Below the pieces are notes generated by a model. That model was not told the origin of the DNA, did not search any database, and worked only from the letters and a program-made list of their open reading frames with translations. DNA of 33,194 nucleotides from Phycisphaerae bacterium (GTDB lineage: Bacteria; Planctomycetota; Phycisphaerae; SM23-33): NCBI GenBank assembly GCA_016929245.1, contig JAFGJE010000138.1, positions 1-33,194 on the forward strand, given 5' to 3'. Both the position numbers and the translations under genes were made by a program. Positions 1 through 7,917 of this stretch are shown here, one piece after another (positions within the stretch are counted from its first letter, which is position 1; each line of letters starts with the position of its first letter).

Positions 1-96
1 AACGATCCTGACATATTCACCTACGACAACAACGGCCCCGGCGGATGGGCCAGACGCGACCAGGCGTGGATCGAGTTTGATCGCTCGTTGCGTTGA
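1..96 (+). CDS. C-terminal end of an unidentified protein (partial, 5' end outside window)
   Basis: The first frame is open from base 1 to a TGA at 94-96 and encodes 31 residues ending WIEFDRSLR. The reading is rich in Asp, Gly and aromatic residues (DPDIFTYDNNGPGGW), which fits the tail of an extracellular or pseudopilin-like protein, but no family can be named from so short a piece. The next gene starts 126 bp downstream on the same strand with its own ribosome binding site. The same DNA could be non-coding; the GC-rich, sensible amino-acid composition is the only support. Confidence 0.45.
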   Translation, partial: NDPDIFTYDNNGPGGWARRDQAWIEFDRSLR

Positions 97-222
97 TCAA
101 CCGCCCGTACTACAGGTTTAGAGAGTTGATTATCACGTCCCGTCAAGAAAAGGAAAACTCCATCCTCCACACCTCGGTGGTACAAGTTCCAGACAAACAA
201 TTGTTCATAAAGGACCGATACA

Positions 223-1737
223 ATGATTTCCCCGTTCCATGGTAGGCGAAGCCCGTTCGAGTTGCCCTCGAACATCGTATATTTCCACGACTGGCGATAC
301 GTCAAACCCGGCGACTACGCCTGGCGCAGCCGGGATGGAGAACGTCCGCCGCTGTTCGCCACCGAATCGTTGCCGCCGCTGCACTATGAATATCACGACA
401 TGCCGCTGGGGATTTCTCCGCGCGCGGTTCCGGCCGTCAAAACCGAGCCCGTCATCACGACCGACATGAACAACGAGATCGCCCTGTTCGGCGGGAACCT
501 GATTCACGAGGACGGCCTGTACCGTTTGTGGTACGAAACCTGGGCGGAGGAGGAATTCCAGCACAAGGGGTACTTCAACCTTCTGAAATACGCCGAAAGC
601 GACGACGGGGAAACCTGGCGCTTCCCCAAACTCGGGCTGTATGAACGCGACGGGAACACGGCGAACAACATCGTCTTCGGACGGACGTGCTCGCCCGTGC
701 ACGGATTCCACGGCGGATGCGTGTTCCGCGACCCGTCCGCCCCGCCGGAAGAGCGGTACAAGCTCTTTCACCTGGGGCATCCGAGCGAGGACGACATGGC
801 GACGTATCGTAAAGAGCGGCCGAACGAAATCGACGCGTTCAAGCAGGCCGACGCCCTGTTCGGCGGAGTGTCGCCGGACGGATATCACTGGACGCATCAT
901 CCCACGCCCCTGGTGATGCAGACCAGCGACACGCACAACGTCTGCGAGTACGATCCGGTGCTGAAGAAGTACGTCGCGTATTGTCGTTCGTGGTTCTTCC
1001 AGCGTCGCTCCATCGGGCGGATGGAAACGGACGATTTCGCCCGCTTCCCATTACCGGAGGAGCTGTTTTGGCCCGACCCGTCCCTGCCGCCGCACGACGT
1101 GTGGTACGCCAACGCGAAAACCCGCATGCCGGACGCCCCGGACTACCATATCATGTTCCCGATGCGGTGGCGGATGACGGATGACAGTTTCTGCTTCCAC
1201 CTGGCCGCCAGCCCCGACAACGTCGTGTGGAATTTCGTGCCCGGCGGAGCGGTCTGCCTGCCGGGCGATCCGGACGGCGGGGACGGCGGGGTCGTCACGC
1301 CGGACGTGGGGATGGTGAACCTGCCCGGGGATCGGATCGGTATCCTGTTCGCCGGTTGTCCCCTCCCGCACAAGCATCCCCGTCGCCCGCCGTTGGGCGC
1401 GCTGGCGTGGGCGACGTGGCGCAAAGGGCGACTGGTCGCGCTGGACGCCAAGCCCGAAGGTTCCTTCGCCCTTTGGCCTTTGAAATTCCAGGGCCGAACC
1501 GCGCGGCTGAACTTCAAGACGCCGCTGTCGGGATACGTGAAAGTCGAAGCCGGCGATGAAAAGGGAGTTCCCTTCGTAAATCGCACATTCGACGACTGCG
1601 ATTGGATGACCGGCGATCACCTGGACCAGGTCGTGACGTGGAAAGGTCAATCGGACCTTAGCCACGCCGAAGGCCAGCCCGTCACGCTTCGTTTCCGGCT
1701 GCGAAACGCCGAACTGTACAGCGTCGCATTCGCGTGA
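223..1737 (+). CDS. Glycoside hydrolase-like five-bladed beta-propeller protein (GH32/GH43-like)
   Basis: A 504-residue protein. An AAAGGA ribosome binding site at 209-214 lies 8 bases before the ATG. Repeated blade-like segments such as LYRLWYETW, YAESDDGETWRFPKLGL, GCVFRDPSAPPEERYKLF and GVSPDGYHWT are typical of the GH32/GH43/GH62-type propeller superfamily, where SDDG.TW motifs mark successive blades. The C-terminal part (about 400-504, ending TLRFRLRNAELYSVAF) is a beta-sandwich-like extension seen in uncharacterised PVC-group members. There is no obvious signal peptide, so it is either cytoplasmic or exported by other means. I cannot assign the catalytic acids with confidence, so substrate and activity are unknown; glycan hydrolysis or sugar binding is the likely role. 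Its 3' end faces the convergent gene at 1851-3485. Confidence 0.75.
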   Translation: MISPFHGRRSPFELPSNIVYFHDWRYVKPGDYAWRSRDGERPPLFATESLPPLHYEYHDMPLGISPRAVPAVKTEPVITTDMNNEIALFGGNLIHEDGLYRLWYETWAEEEFQHKGYFNLLKYAESDDGETWRFPKLGLYERDGNTANNIVFGRTCSPVHGFHGGCVFRDPSAPPEERYKLFHLGHPSEDDMATYRKERPNEIDAFKQADALFGGVSPDGYHWTHHPTPLVMQTSDTHNVCEYDPVLKKYVAYCRSWFFQRRSIGRMETDDFARFPLPEELFWPDPSLPPHDVWYANAKTRMPDAPDYHIMFPMRWRMTDDSFCFHLAASPDNVVWNFVPGGAVCLPGDPDGGDGGVVTPDVGMVNLPGDRIGILFAGCPLPHKHPRRPPLGALAWATWRKGRLVALDAKPEGSFALWPLKFQGRTARLNFKTPLSGYVKVEAGDEKGVPFVNRTFDDCDWMTGDHLDQVVTWKGQSDLSHAEGQPVTLRFRLRNAELYSVAFA

Positions 1738-1810
1738 TTTGACTCCCGCGAGAAGCGTCATCTTGTCCCTGCTTTGTGTTGTTTTTTCACGGGCGAGACG
1801 CCCAGGGGAC

Positions 1811-1831
1811 GCTTGGACAAGATGTCCAAGC
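1811..1831. terminator. Hairpin between convergent genes, possible bidirectional terminator
   Basis: A perfect 9-bp stem, GCTTGGACA/TGTCCAAGC, with a 3-base loop sits in the 113-bp gap between two convergent genes. There is no long T-run directly after it on either strand (CCACGTTTTCC follows on plus), so it could instead be a small REP-like palindrome. Confidence 0.4.
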
Positions 1832-1850
1832 CACGTTTTCCTACAGGCTT

Positions 1851-3485
1851 TTAGGGGAAAGGCGCGTCTTCGAGAACCTTGGCGGCTTTTTCCATGCCCC
1901 GCAGCGCGTTGAATCTCGCCAGGAACAACGCCCCGCCGCTGAAATAGGTGATCTCCACCTCGCCCCGCCCGCCTTCGCCCGTTGCGATTTTGGCGAGCTT
2001 CTCTTTGAGTTCGCCGTACATGACCCCGGCCGGTCCGAGCGTACCGGCCGCCAAGGCGCCGATCCAGTAATAATAATGGCATCCGCCGTTCCAGTGGTCC
2101 TTGTCCGTCGGATTATCCGCATATTCAATCCCGGCCTGACGTTTGAAAATACCCTTCGTCCCGAACAGAGTGACCGTCCAGTTCCCGTCCACGACGCGCG
2201 CATGCTCCGGCCGCCAGCGTACATTCAGAAGCGACTCGCAAATCGTCGGGAAATTCTGACCGCCCGTCGAATCCATCCCCAGCAGGTCGGTCAGAATCGG
2301 ATACGCGGAATCGGTTTTCGGATGGCCGTAAAATCCCTCGGGCTTCGGATTGTCCGTGAACTCGCCTTGCCATTGTTCGGGTCTGGCGAGCAGGCGCATC
2401 ACGTTGTGCGTCGTCAGCAGCGCCAGAAACAGGTTGACCGTTTTGTCGCGGTTCTTCGGCGTGACGTCCAGGCCGAGGAGAATCAAGTCGTCGAAATCCA
2501 GCACCTCGTTCGGTTTTCGCTGGGCGGCGAATTGTTTCAGGCGGTTGTAATAATCGATTTCCTGCGTCGTGCGAAGGGGTTTGCAGGTTCCGTCGGCGTC
2601 TTTAATGTGAAGCGCCAGCGACCCCATGCCGGCAAGGTCGGTATATACCACCTTCAGGCCGTGCTTCTGTTCCCATTCGCCGATTCTTCGTGTCAGACGC
2701 TGGGCCAATGCCTCGGCCTGAGCTTCCGTCAAACCCTTGCTCGGGGTGGAGGAAAGACGTTGGTAAAAATGGTACAATCCCGCGTTGGCCAGCTGCCGGT
2801 GAAGGGTCAGGGTTCTTTCCTTGATCCACTCGGGTGAAACCTTATTCCCCAGATGCCGTAACGTCACCTTCATCTTGCTATCGTCGGTGTTCCAGGTCCA
2901 GCCGTTGTAATCCGCGATGGCGACATAGGGTGACACCGGTAACGTCTTAGGTCGATACGAATAGTTTTTCTCCCTCGCTATTTTCCCGTATTTCTCGTCA
3001 TCCTGAATTGCCTTCTGGATTCTCTCCCGCCATTGCGCCGAAGCCTTGCTGAATTTGTCGGCCAGCTGGTCATTGGTGTAGAAGTAGATATACAGGCTGA
3101 CCTCCGCCGGTTTTCCGTCCAGACCGGTGACTTTCAGGTCGGCGACCACCTCCAGGCGATTCATTTTCGTGTCCCAGTCCCCGCGTCCCCCGCCGAGTGT
3201 GGTAACGGCGTTGAACTTCTTCTCTGCCCGCGGGCCCATCACCACATCAATCACATCCTCGAAGTTCTCCTTCAGCACCGCCGAGATTTCCTTGTTGAAT
3301 TCCGCGGGCATGGAACGCGTCGGATGCCGCAGATGCTGCAGCGCCGGTTCGCTCAGGAAGATGGGGGAATCCGGAACCTGCCTCGCGTCGGCCGACACGC
3401 CGGTCAGGAGCACAACCAACAGGAACAGCGACACGAAATTCCGGATCGCAACAATTCGACCGTTATGAAACAAGTGTTTGTGCAT
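1851..3485 (-). CDS. Exported protein of unknown function
   Basis: A 544-residue protein of no family I recognise. The start at 3485 is chosen because GGGAG lies 7 bases upstream (3497-3493); the open frame extends 15 codons further, but without such a site. The N-terminus is a signal peptide: basic stretch, hydrophobic core FVSLFLLVVLLTGVS, likely cleavage after ADA, about residue 32. The mature part is soluble, with many charged and aromatic residues. Near the C-terminus a Gly/Tyr-rich segment (NGGCHYYYWIGALAAGTLGP) may be membrane-associated or a buried core helix. No metal or catalytic motif stands out. It is convergent with the propeller protein and 265 bp downstream of the next gene, which has its own terminator, so it is probably transcribed alone. 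Confidence 0.7.
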   Translation of the reverse strand: MHKHLFHNGRIVAIRNFVSLFLLVVLLTGVSADARQVPDSPIFLSEPALQHLRHPTRSMPAEFNKEISAVLKENFEDVIDVVMGPRAEKKFNAVTTLGGGRGDWDTKMNRLEVVADLKVTGLDGKPAEVSLYIYFYTNDQLADKFSKASAQWRERIQKAIQDDEKYGKIAREKNYSYRPKTLPVSPYVAIADYNGWTWNTDDSKMKVTLRHLGNKVSPEWIKERTLTLHRQLANAGLYHFYQRLSSTPSKGLTEAQAEALAQRLTRRIGEWEQKHGLKVVYTDLAGMGSLALHIKDADGTCKPLRTTQEIDYYNRLKQFAAQRKPNEVLDFDDLILLGLDVTPKNRDKTVNLFLALLTTHNVMRLLARPEQWQGEFTDNPKPEGFYGHPKTDSAYPILTDLLGMDSTGGQNFPTICESLLNVRWRPEHARVVDGNWTVTLFGTKGIFKRQAGIEYADNPTDKDHWNGGCHYYYWIGALAAGTLGPAGVMYGELKEKLAKIATGEGGRGEVEITYFSGGALFLARFNALRGMEKAAKVLEDAPFP

Positions 3486-3610
3486 GATGATTCTCCCGGG
3501 CGCCTCGAAGGATATATTGGATTCTTTCAATACCTCGCCAGTATCGGCCGTTGGTCTTCGTATGAATCTTTCCCCTTATTTTACTTATGTTTTGACGGGT
3601 ATCAATCTAA

Positions 3611-3643
3611 AAGAAAAAGGGACGCGGCAAAGTTGCGCGTCCC
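3611..3643 (-). terminator. Rho-independent terminator of the PEP-CTERM phospholipase/nuclease-like gene
   Basis: Read on the minus strand, an 8-bp stem GGGACGCG/CGCGTCCC (3643-3619) is followed directly by TTTTTCTTTT. It lies 108 bp beyond the stop codon at 3751 and is the best terminator in the window by stem and T-run. Two further hairpins lie between it and the gene: GGCGTCC/GGGACGCC at 3662-3680 and CCTTACG/CGTAAGG at 3708-3730. Confidence 0.7.
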
Positions 3644-3707
3644 GGCAAAAGGGTTTCGTGAGGCGTCCGACAGGGACGCCCCACGAACACACCTATCAGA
3701 AAGGAAA

Positions 3708-3730
3708 CCTTACGTTGGAATTCCGTAAGG
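3708..3730 (-). terminator. Secondary hairpin downstream of the PEP-CTERM phospholipase/nuclease-like gene
   Basis: CCTTACG/CGTAAGG forms a 7-bp stem around a 9-base loop 20 bp past the stop codon. On the minus strand it is followed by TTTCCTTT. It may be a first, weaker terminator or a 3' protective stem ahead of the stronger one at 3611-3643. Confidence 0.4.
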
Positions 3731-3750
3731 AAAAAGGAGCGACGCACAAT

Positions 3751-4854
3751 CTATCGTTTCCGTCGCCACAGAAGGCTTACACCGCCGACGGCCAGCAGAC
3801 TCAGACTCGCCGGTTCCGGCACGCCGCCGGGAACCAGGTAGATTCTACCGTCGTTGCACGTGTCGAAGTGTCCTTCATCGTCGTACACGCCCAGGATGTA
3901 CGTCTGCCATTGACCCACGGGAATTCCCAGGCCGACCAGATAGTCGTACGATCGGTTATCGTCCTTCGGGTCGTTGTCCACCCAGTCCCAGACACCGTCG
4001 TTGTTGTAGTCCCAATAGTATCCCGCCATCCAGGCGTTCGTCGGGGAATACGTTCCGTTGCCGTTCCAGGTGATCGCGTCGGGATCGTAGGACGCCGAAC
4101 CGTCGAAGGTGGTCGTCTGTCCCGGGCCCAGAACGTGGTCGCCGTCGCAGACCGCCTGTTCGGGCAGCTTGGAGAGCATGTAATCCACGAACGACGCGCG
4201 CATCAGCATCTGCGCGATCGTCGTGCCGTTCCACCCGGCGGCGCGGTAATCGTTGTAATCGTGGAAATACGGGAACCCGGCCAGGTGACTTTTGCTCCAG
4301 GTCATGTTGTCCCGGCAGGCGTTGTAGTGCGTGGAGAGAATCTGGCTGTACGTGCCCGTGTAGTTGTACGTGTGGCCGGTCTTGGAGTTCGTGAAATTGC
4401 ACGTTCCGGTGACGCTGGGATAACTCGACCACAAAGCCACCTGGGCCTCGAGATACGCTTCCTTGCCCGTGTCGCTGAAACCGCCGGGATTGTAGCAGGC
4501 CGGTGAGTGGCCGACGGGAACCGCCACGTCACCGAGGTTGTGCATCATGTACTTCACGCGGGTGGTTTCATCCAGGCTCTGCCAGTTCAGCCCGTTGGGC
4601 GACACGCCGGTGTCGATATACGCCCGCGCGGCGACGTTGTCCCACTGCCCGTCCTGCCAGTCCCCCGGTTCGCCGATCCAGTCTTCCACGGTGCTTTGAT
4701 TGAATCCGGAAATCAGCGGGGCGACGACGGGATCGTCAAATACCTTCTTGCACATCGCCGAGTGCGACGGTCCGCCCCAGCCGAAGGCGACGGGATTACA
4801 AACCCCAACCAATGCGATTACGAGGGTACAGCAGAAAAAGATTTGTCTGGACAT
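3751..4854 (-). CDS. PEP-CTERM surface protein with P1 nuclease/phospholipase C-like zinc fold and PKD domain
   Basis: A 367-residue secreted protein. A signal peptide (about 1-25) ends just before Trp26. The segment WGGPSH (26-31) matches the WGxxxH N-terminus of mature S1/P1 nucleases and resembles zinc-dependent phospholipase C, whose N-terminal Trp and an early His bind zinc. HNLGDVAVPVGH (105-116) resembles the HxxxDxxxxxH zinc signature, with one extra residue before the last His. A second His/Asp cluster is FPYFHDYNDY. A PKD-like beta domain follows (FDGSASYDPD ... YILGVYDDEG), then VPEPASLSLLA, a hydrophobic helix and RRKR: a PEP-CTERM sorting signal. It should be exported and handled by an exosortase. 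Activity on phosphodiesters is inferred. Two adjacent ATGs exist (4857 and 4854); AAAGGAG ends 3 bases before the first and 6 before the second, so the second is preferred. Confidence 0.75.
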   Translation of the reverse strand: MSRQIFFCCTLVIALVGVCNPVAFGWGGPSHSAMCKKVFDDPVVAPLISGFNQSTVEDWIGEPGDWQDGQWDNVAARAYIDTGVSPNGLNWQSLDETTRVKYMMHNLGDVAVPVGHSPACYNPGGFSDTGKEAYLEAQVALWSSYPSVTGTCNFTNSKTGHTYNYTGTYSQILSTHYNACRDNMTWSKSHLAGFPYFHDYNDYRAAGWNGTTIAQMLMRASFVDYMLSKLPEQAVCDGDHVLGPGQTTTFDGSASYDPDAITWNGNGTYSPTNAWMAGYYWDYNNDGVWDWVDNDPKDDNRSYDYLVGLGIPVGQWQTYILGVYDDEGHFDTCNDGRIYLVPGGVPEPASLSLLAVGGVSLLWRRKR

Positions 4855-4960
4855 CATGGGCTCCTTTCATGGTTGGATGTCACAACAACGACTTTTCCCG
4901 CTTCGCGCCTGGTGCGCGAAACCACGGGGAGAGTATGGAACGATGCAAACCCGGCGAAAG

Positions 4961-4986
4961 GCGGGACGACCCGAAAGTCGTCCCGC
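4961..4986 (-). terminator. Perfect 10-bp hairpin downstream of the LamG-like PEP-CTERM gene
   Basis: GCGGGACGAC/GTCGTCCCGC around a 6-base loop. On the minus strand it is followed by CTTTCGCC, not a true T-run. It lies after the better terminator at 5005-5030 and before the next gene's leader, so it may act as a back-up stop or an mRNA-stabilising stem. Confidence 0.45.
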
Positions 4987-5004
4987 TTCGACCGACGCAT
5001 CCGA

Positions 5005-5030
5005 AAGGAAAACTCCCCTGGAATCAGGGG
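5005..5030 (-). terminator. Terminator of the LamG-like PEP-CTERM gene
   Basis: On the minus strand CCCCTG/CAGGGG (5030-5015, 4-base loop) is followed by AGTTTTCCTTT. It lies 18 bp beyond the stop codon at 5048, a usual distance for an intrinsic terminator, although the T-run is interrupted. Confidence 0.55.
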
Positions 5031-5047
5031 GTTCCGGAATCAACGAA

Positions 5048-5800
5048 TTACCGCTTGCGACGAAGCAGAACGCCCAGACCGCCCAGGCCCAGCAGGCTCA
5101 TCGTCGCCGGTTCGGGAACGACGTGCTCAATGGCGTCCATTTGCGCGTCGGAGAGAAATTCATCATAGATGCGCATCTCTTCGACGTAGATGGTGGCGCC
5201 GCCGCCCGCCTCGCAGATGTCGTAATCCCGTCCAAAATCACTGAACAGCGAAACATTCATTCCCGTGCTGGCGCCATCCAGGTAGAATTCCGCCTTCTGC
5301 TGACTTCCTGCCATGAAGATACGGATGCCCACATTGTGCCATTCCGTATCGCCGATGCCAAGACCGGCCGTTGAATCGCTGACGGCGCGGAATCGCAGAG
5401 GCATGCCGGAGGAATCGTTCACGCGAAACGTAAAACCACCACTTCCGGTTTCGTTCCGGAACAGCTCGTAGCACTCCACGGGATCCGTGTACCCGAGTTT
5501 GATCCGCGTCCAGATGGTGAAGGTGCTTCCGCTTTGGAACGACAGTTCCGAAGAACGAAGCACGCTGCCCATTCCGCCGTTGTAGTTCTTCAGCACACCG
5601 GACTCGTACCCTTCGCCCGTCAGTAGTTCGGACGTTCCGGCACTTCCAGGCGCCAACGTAAGCGCGTCGTTCGTGGCGCCGGCGGAGTCGTTCAAATCCA
5701 GAAACGTCCACTGTGCCACCATGGCCCCCGAGGACAGCGTCGCCGCCCCGGCTAGCACGCAAAACATCACCAGACCCATCGCTAGTGTTCTCGTCTTCAT
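5048..5800 (-). CDS. PEP-CTERM protein with LamG/concanavalin A-like domain
   Basis: A 250-residue secreted protein. The ATG at 5800 is chosen because AAAGGAG lies 10 bases upstream and a signal peptide starts there (MKTRTLAMGLVMFCVLAGAA); the open frame continues upstream without a better site. Residues about 25-220 look like a LamG/laminin-G jelly roll: VAQWTFLDLNDSAG at the start, SGSTFTIWTRIKL, TEWHNVGIRIF, AEFYLDGAS and EEMRIYDEFLSDAQM at the end. The last feature is the usual final strand of LamG-like domains in this group. The C-terminus VPEPATMSLLGLGGLG-VLLRRKR is a PEP-CTERM signal. Probable role is carbohydrate or matrix binding at the cell surface. It lies 97 bp downstream of a GntR regulator on the same strand and could be its target, but nothing in the sequence proves that. 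Confidence 0.8.
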   Translation of the reverse strand: MKTRTLAMGLVMFCVLAGAATLSSGAMVAQWTFLDLNDSAGATNDALTLAPGSAGTSELLTGEGYESGVLKNYNGGMGSVLRSSELSFQSGSTFTIWTRIKLGYTDPVECYELFRNETGSGGFTFRVNDSSGMPLRFRAVSDSTAGLGIGDTEWHNVGIRIFMAGSQQKAEFYLDGASTGMNVSLFSDFGRDYDICEAGGGATIYVEEMRIYDEFLSDAQMDAIEHVVPEPATMSLLGLGGLGVLLRRKR

Positions 5801-5897
5801 AACCCTGCTCCTTTCATTGAAAAAGCATTTCTTTCTCTTATCCGTTTTTCCTCTCCGACTCACGTTTGTCGGGGAAGGATTCTGTTGTGACGGACGT

Positions 5898-6575
5898 TCA
5901 ATCCACCCACTGCCATCTAAACGTTCCGTCCGCGATTTTCTGTTCCAGTCCGCGACGCCCTTTTTGTATGTGTTCCCGCATCCGACGCTCGGCTTCGTCA
6001 GGTTGATTGTCCAGAATCGGCTTCAGAAGAAGATGATGCTCGTCGGGGGGCAGATCCTGCTTTTCATTGACTTTCACCACTTTCCCGAGAATCTGGTAAC
6101 TTTCCGAAAACTGAATGAGCATGTCGTTCCGGGACAGGTGAACGATCCTCTGATGAAATTCCCGATCCAGGGGATACCGCATCTGGGCCTGTTCCGGTGG
6201 AAGAGTTCGCATTCGTTCCGCCATTCGGTCCAAATCGCGGAGTTCGGCCCGACTGGCCCGGTCGCAGCACAGTCGGGCCGCCAGACCTTCCAGCATTTCA
6301 CGAATCTCGTAGGCCTGCAGGAGTTTCCGGGAATCCACCTCGCGGACAAACGCGCCGAGCTGATCCTTCAACTCCACCATCCCCATCGCGCGCAATTCGA
6401 GCAACGATTCGCGGATCACGCTCTGCGAAACGTTAAATTCCCTGGCGAGGTGAACCTGCGGAAGACGGGATCCTGTTTCATATTTCCCCTGGAAAATCTT
6501 CTGCTGAATGGCGTCGCGAACCTTGTGCCGGGTTACCGAAACGTCCGAGGCGACTTTTTCGTTACGTATTTGCAT
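5898..6575 (-). CDS. GntR-family transcriptional regulator, FCD (FadR-type) subfamily
   Basis: A 225-residue regulator. An N-terminal winged helix (about 14-80) reads RHKVRDAIQQKIFQGKYETG...LAREFNVSQSVIRESLLEL, the standard GntR DNA-binding fold. An all-helical FCD effector domain follows, with the metal-ligand pattern DREFHQ, a later HH and REHIQKG near the C-terminus. FCD proteins usually respond to organic or sugar acids. The start at 6575 is supported by residue-for-residue alignment with the neighbouring paralogue (both have 25 residues from Met to the Gln-Gln of DAIQQ); an upstream in-frame ATG at 6602 is possible. The two paralogues are about 60% identical by eye and differ mainly in the effector domain, which suggests a tandem duplication with changed ligand. 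Confidence 0.85.
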   Translation of the reverse strand: MQIRNEKVASDVSVTRHKVRDAIQQKIFQGKYETGSRLPQVHLAREFNVSQSVIRESLLELRAMGMVELKDQLGAFVREVDSRKLLQAYEIREMLEGLAARLCCDRASRAELRDLDRMAERMRTLPPEQAQMRYPLDREFHQRIVHLSRNDMLIQFSESYQILGKVVKVNEKQDLPPDEHHLLLKPILDNQPDEAERRMREHIQKGRRGLEQKIADGTFRWQWVD

Positions 6576-6645
6576 ATCCGTACTTGCACTCCATTTATCC
6601 ATCCGCCGAAATTTGGATAATCCATTGAAAAATACGCGCTTTCGC

Positions 6646-6663
6646 AATATCGATATAATATCG
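6646..6663 (-). promoter_or_regulatory. Candidate operator upstream of the first GntR/FCD gene
   Basis: Two direct copies of AATATCG (6646-6652 and 6657-6663) start 11 bp apart, one helical turn, and the first is part of a perfect 10-bp palindrome ATATCGATAT. The site lies 71-88 bp upstream of the start codon in an AT-rich stretch. The same heptamer occurs as an inverted pair upstream of the paralogue, which makes autoregulation or cross-regulation plausible. Confidence 0.4.
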
Positions 6664-6810
6664 TTATTTTTACTCGTTGTCAATCCCCTTTTTGGGAAAT
6701 TCATGAAATTTATGGAAATGCGTCGAAAGTTACGTTCCTGTCGGTCGGCTGGTTTCGGGATTGCGGCTGGGAAATCGTAGGCGAAGATGCATTCTGGAAG
6801 TGCTCCGACA

Positions 6811-7070
6811 GGTGAGGTTGTAAAGCCCGGAGGGCTGACAAGCGTTTAGCCGGGGCGTGAGCGAAGCGAACCCCCGGAAACCGTCCTCTTTATCTTCAAG
6901 TCCCAACGGGACGGCAGCGATTTTGGGATTTAGAAAAATGGAAGAATATCACCGACTCGCTGTCGTCCCGCTGGGACTCGAAATATTTGGCTCTGAATCC
7001 GGGGGTTCGCTTCGCTCACGCCCCGGCTAAACGCTTGTCAGCCCTTTCGGGCTTCAAACCCTCACTCACC
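6811..7070. repeat. 260-bp foldback (MITE/REP-like) element, nested inverted repeats
   Basis: This fills most of the 593-bp gap between the two GntR genes. The outer arms, 6811-6878 and 6998-7070, are inverted copies differing by a few bases and a short indel; both contain GCCGGGGCGTGAGCGAAGCG and AGCCC...GGGCTGACAAGCG. An inner pair, 6895-6920 and 6957-6982, is an inverted repeat around GTCCCA.CGGGACG.CAGCGA with three mismatches. The middle is AT-rich and has no open reading frame of note. There is no transposase, so it is either a miniature element moved in trans or a REP-like palindrome. The rest of the gap (6664-6810 and 7071-7168) shows nothing clear. Confidence 0.75.
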
Positions 7071-7168
7071 AATAGGCAAGTCAGGCTGCTTGAGGAAACC
7101 CTGTTCCGCGTAGCGATATATCAGCCGCATTCTTGTTTCGGTCGCGAGAGTTGACTGGAGAAGGCGAA

Positions 7169-7843
7169 TTATTCGACCCACTGGAGCGGAAATCCGTCTT
7201 CGATTCCCTTTTCCACGGTTTCCCAGCCCCGGCGGATGTGTTCGCGCATTCTTCGTTCGGCTTCGTCGGGTTGATTGTCCCGAATCGGTTCCAGAAGAGA
7301 ATAATGCATGTCGGGCGATTGGGTTCGCGTATCTCGGGTTCGAGTGAACTTCCCCAGAATCTCATAACTTTCCGAAATGCGAATGAGCATATCGTTCCGA
7401 GTGATCTGCATCAGTTTTTTATGAAACATCCGATCGAGATGCGCCCGTTCATCCTCCCGCGAAGGCGGGAAATTCCGCATTTTCTCGGCCATCTGTTCCA
7501 GTTCCCGTAATTCCTCCCGATTGATCCGGTCGCAGCACAGTCGGGCGGCCAGTCCTTCCATCATTTCGCGGATTTCATACGCCTGCTGAAGTTTCCGGGA
7601 ATCCATCCCACTGACAAAAGCCCCGAGCTGATCCTTCAACTCCACCAGTCCCATACCATGCAATTCCAGGAGCGATTCCCGAATGACGCTTTGCGAAACC
7701 TTAAATTCCCGGGCCAGTTGAATCTGGTGTAAACGAGAACCCGTGGTGTATTCTCCCTGAAAAATCTTCTGCTGAATGGCATCGCGTATCTTGTGCCGGA
7801 TCACGGAACTGTCCACGGAAGTTTTTTTCTTACTCACAGGCAT
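7169..7843 (-). CDS. GntR-family transcriptional regulator, FCD subfamily (paralogue of the adjacent gene)
   Basis: A 224-residue protein with the same layout as the gene at 5898-6575: winged helix (RHKIRDAIQQKIFQGEYTTG...VSQSVIRESLLEL) followed by an FCD domain with DRMFHKK and REHIRRG. It is nearly identical to its neighbour in the recognition helix, so both probably bind the same or closely related operators. The FCD domains differ more (for example RNFPPSREDERAHL against RTLPPEQAQMRYPL). The start at 7843 matches the paralogue's N-terminus; AAGGTG lies about 11 bases upstream. An in-frame ATG at 7879 is the alternative. It lies on the same strand as, and downstream of, the AraC gene, with a 168-bp gap. 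Confidence 0.85.
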   Translation of the reverse strand: MPVSKKKTSVDSSVIRHKIRDAIQQKIFQGEYTTGSRLHQIQLAREFKVSQSVIRESLLELHGMGLVELKDQLGAFVSGMDSRKLQQAYEIREMMEGLAARLCCDRINREELRELEQMAEKMRNFPPSREDERAHLDRMFHKKLMQITRNDMLIRISESYEILGKFTRTRDTRTQSPDMHYSLLEPIRDNQPDEAERRMREHIRRGWETVEKGIEDGFPLQWVE

Positions 7844-7917
7844 GGATGCACGTACACCTTTTCGTTGCGATTCCTTCAAACAGGATCATCCGACGGATTC
7901 CATCCTATCCGTATCTG

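Noticed and set aside
97-222. Possible tRNA or structured RNA in the first intergenic gap
   Set aside because: No cloverleaf, TTCGA loop or strong stem was seen.
1051-2082. 343-codon open frame on the minus strand
   Set aside because: It is antisense to the propeller protein and runs into the 3' end of the next gene. Its composition is Arg/Gly-rich shadow sequence with no domain.
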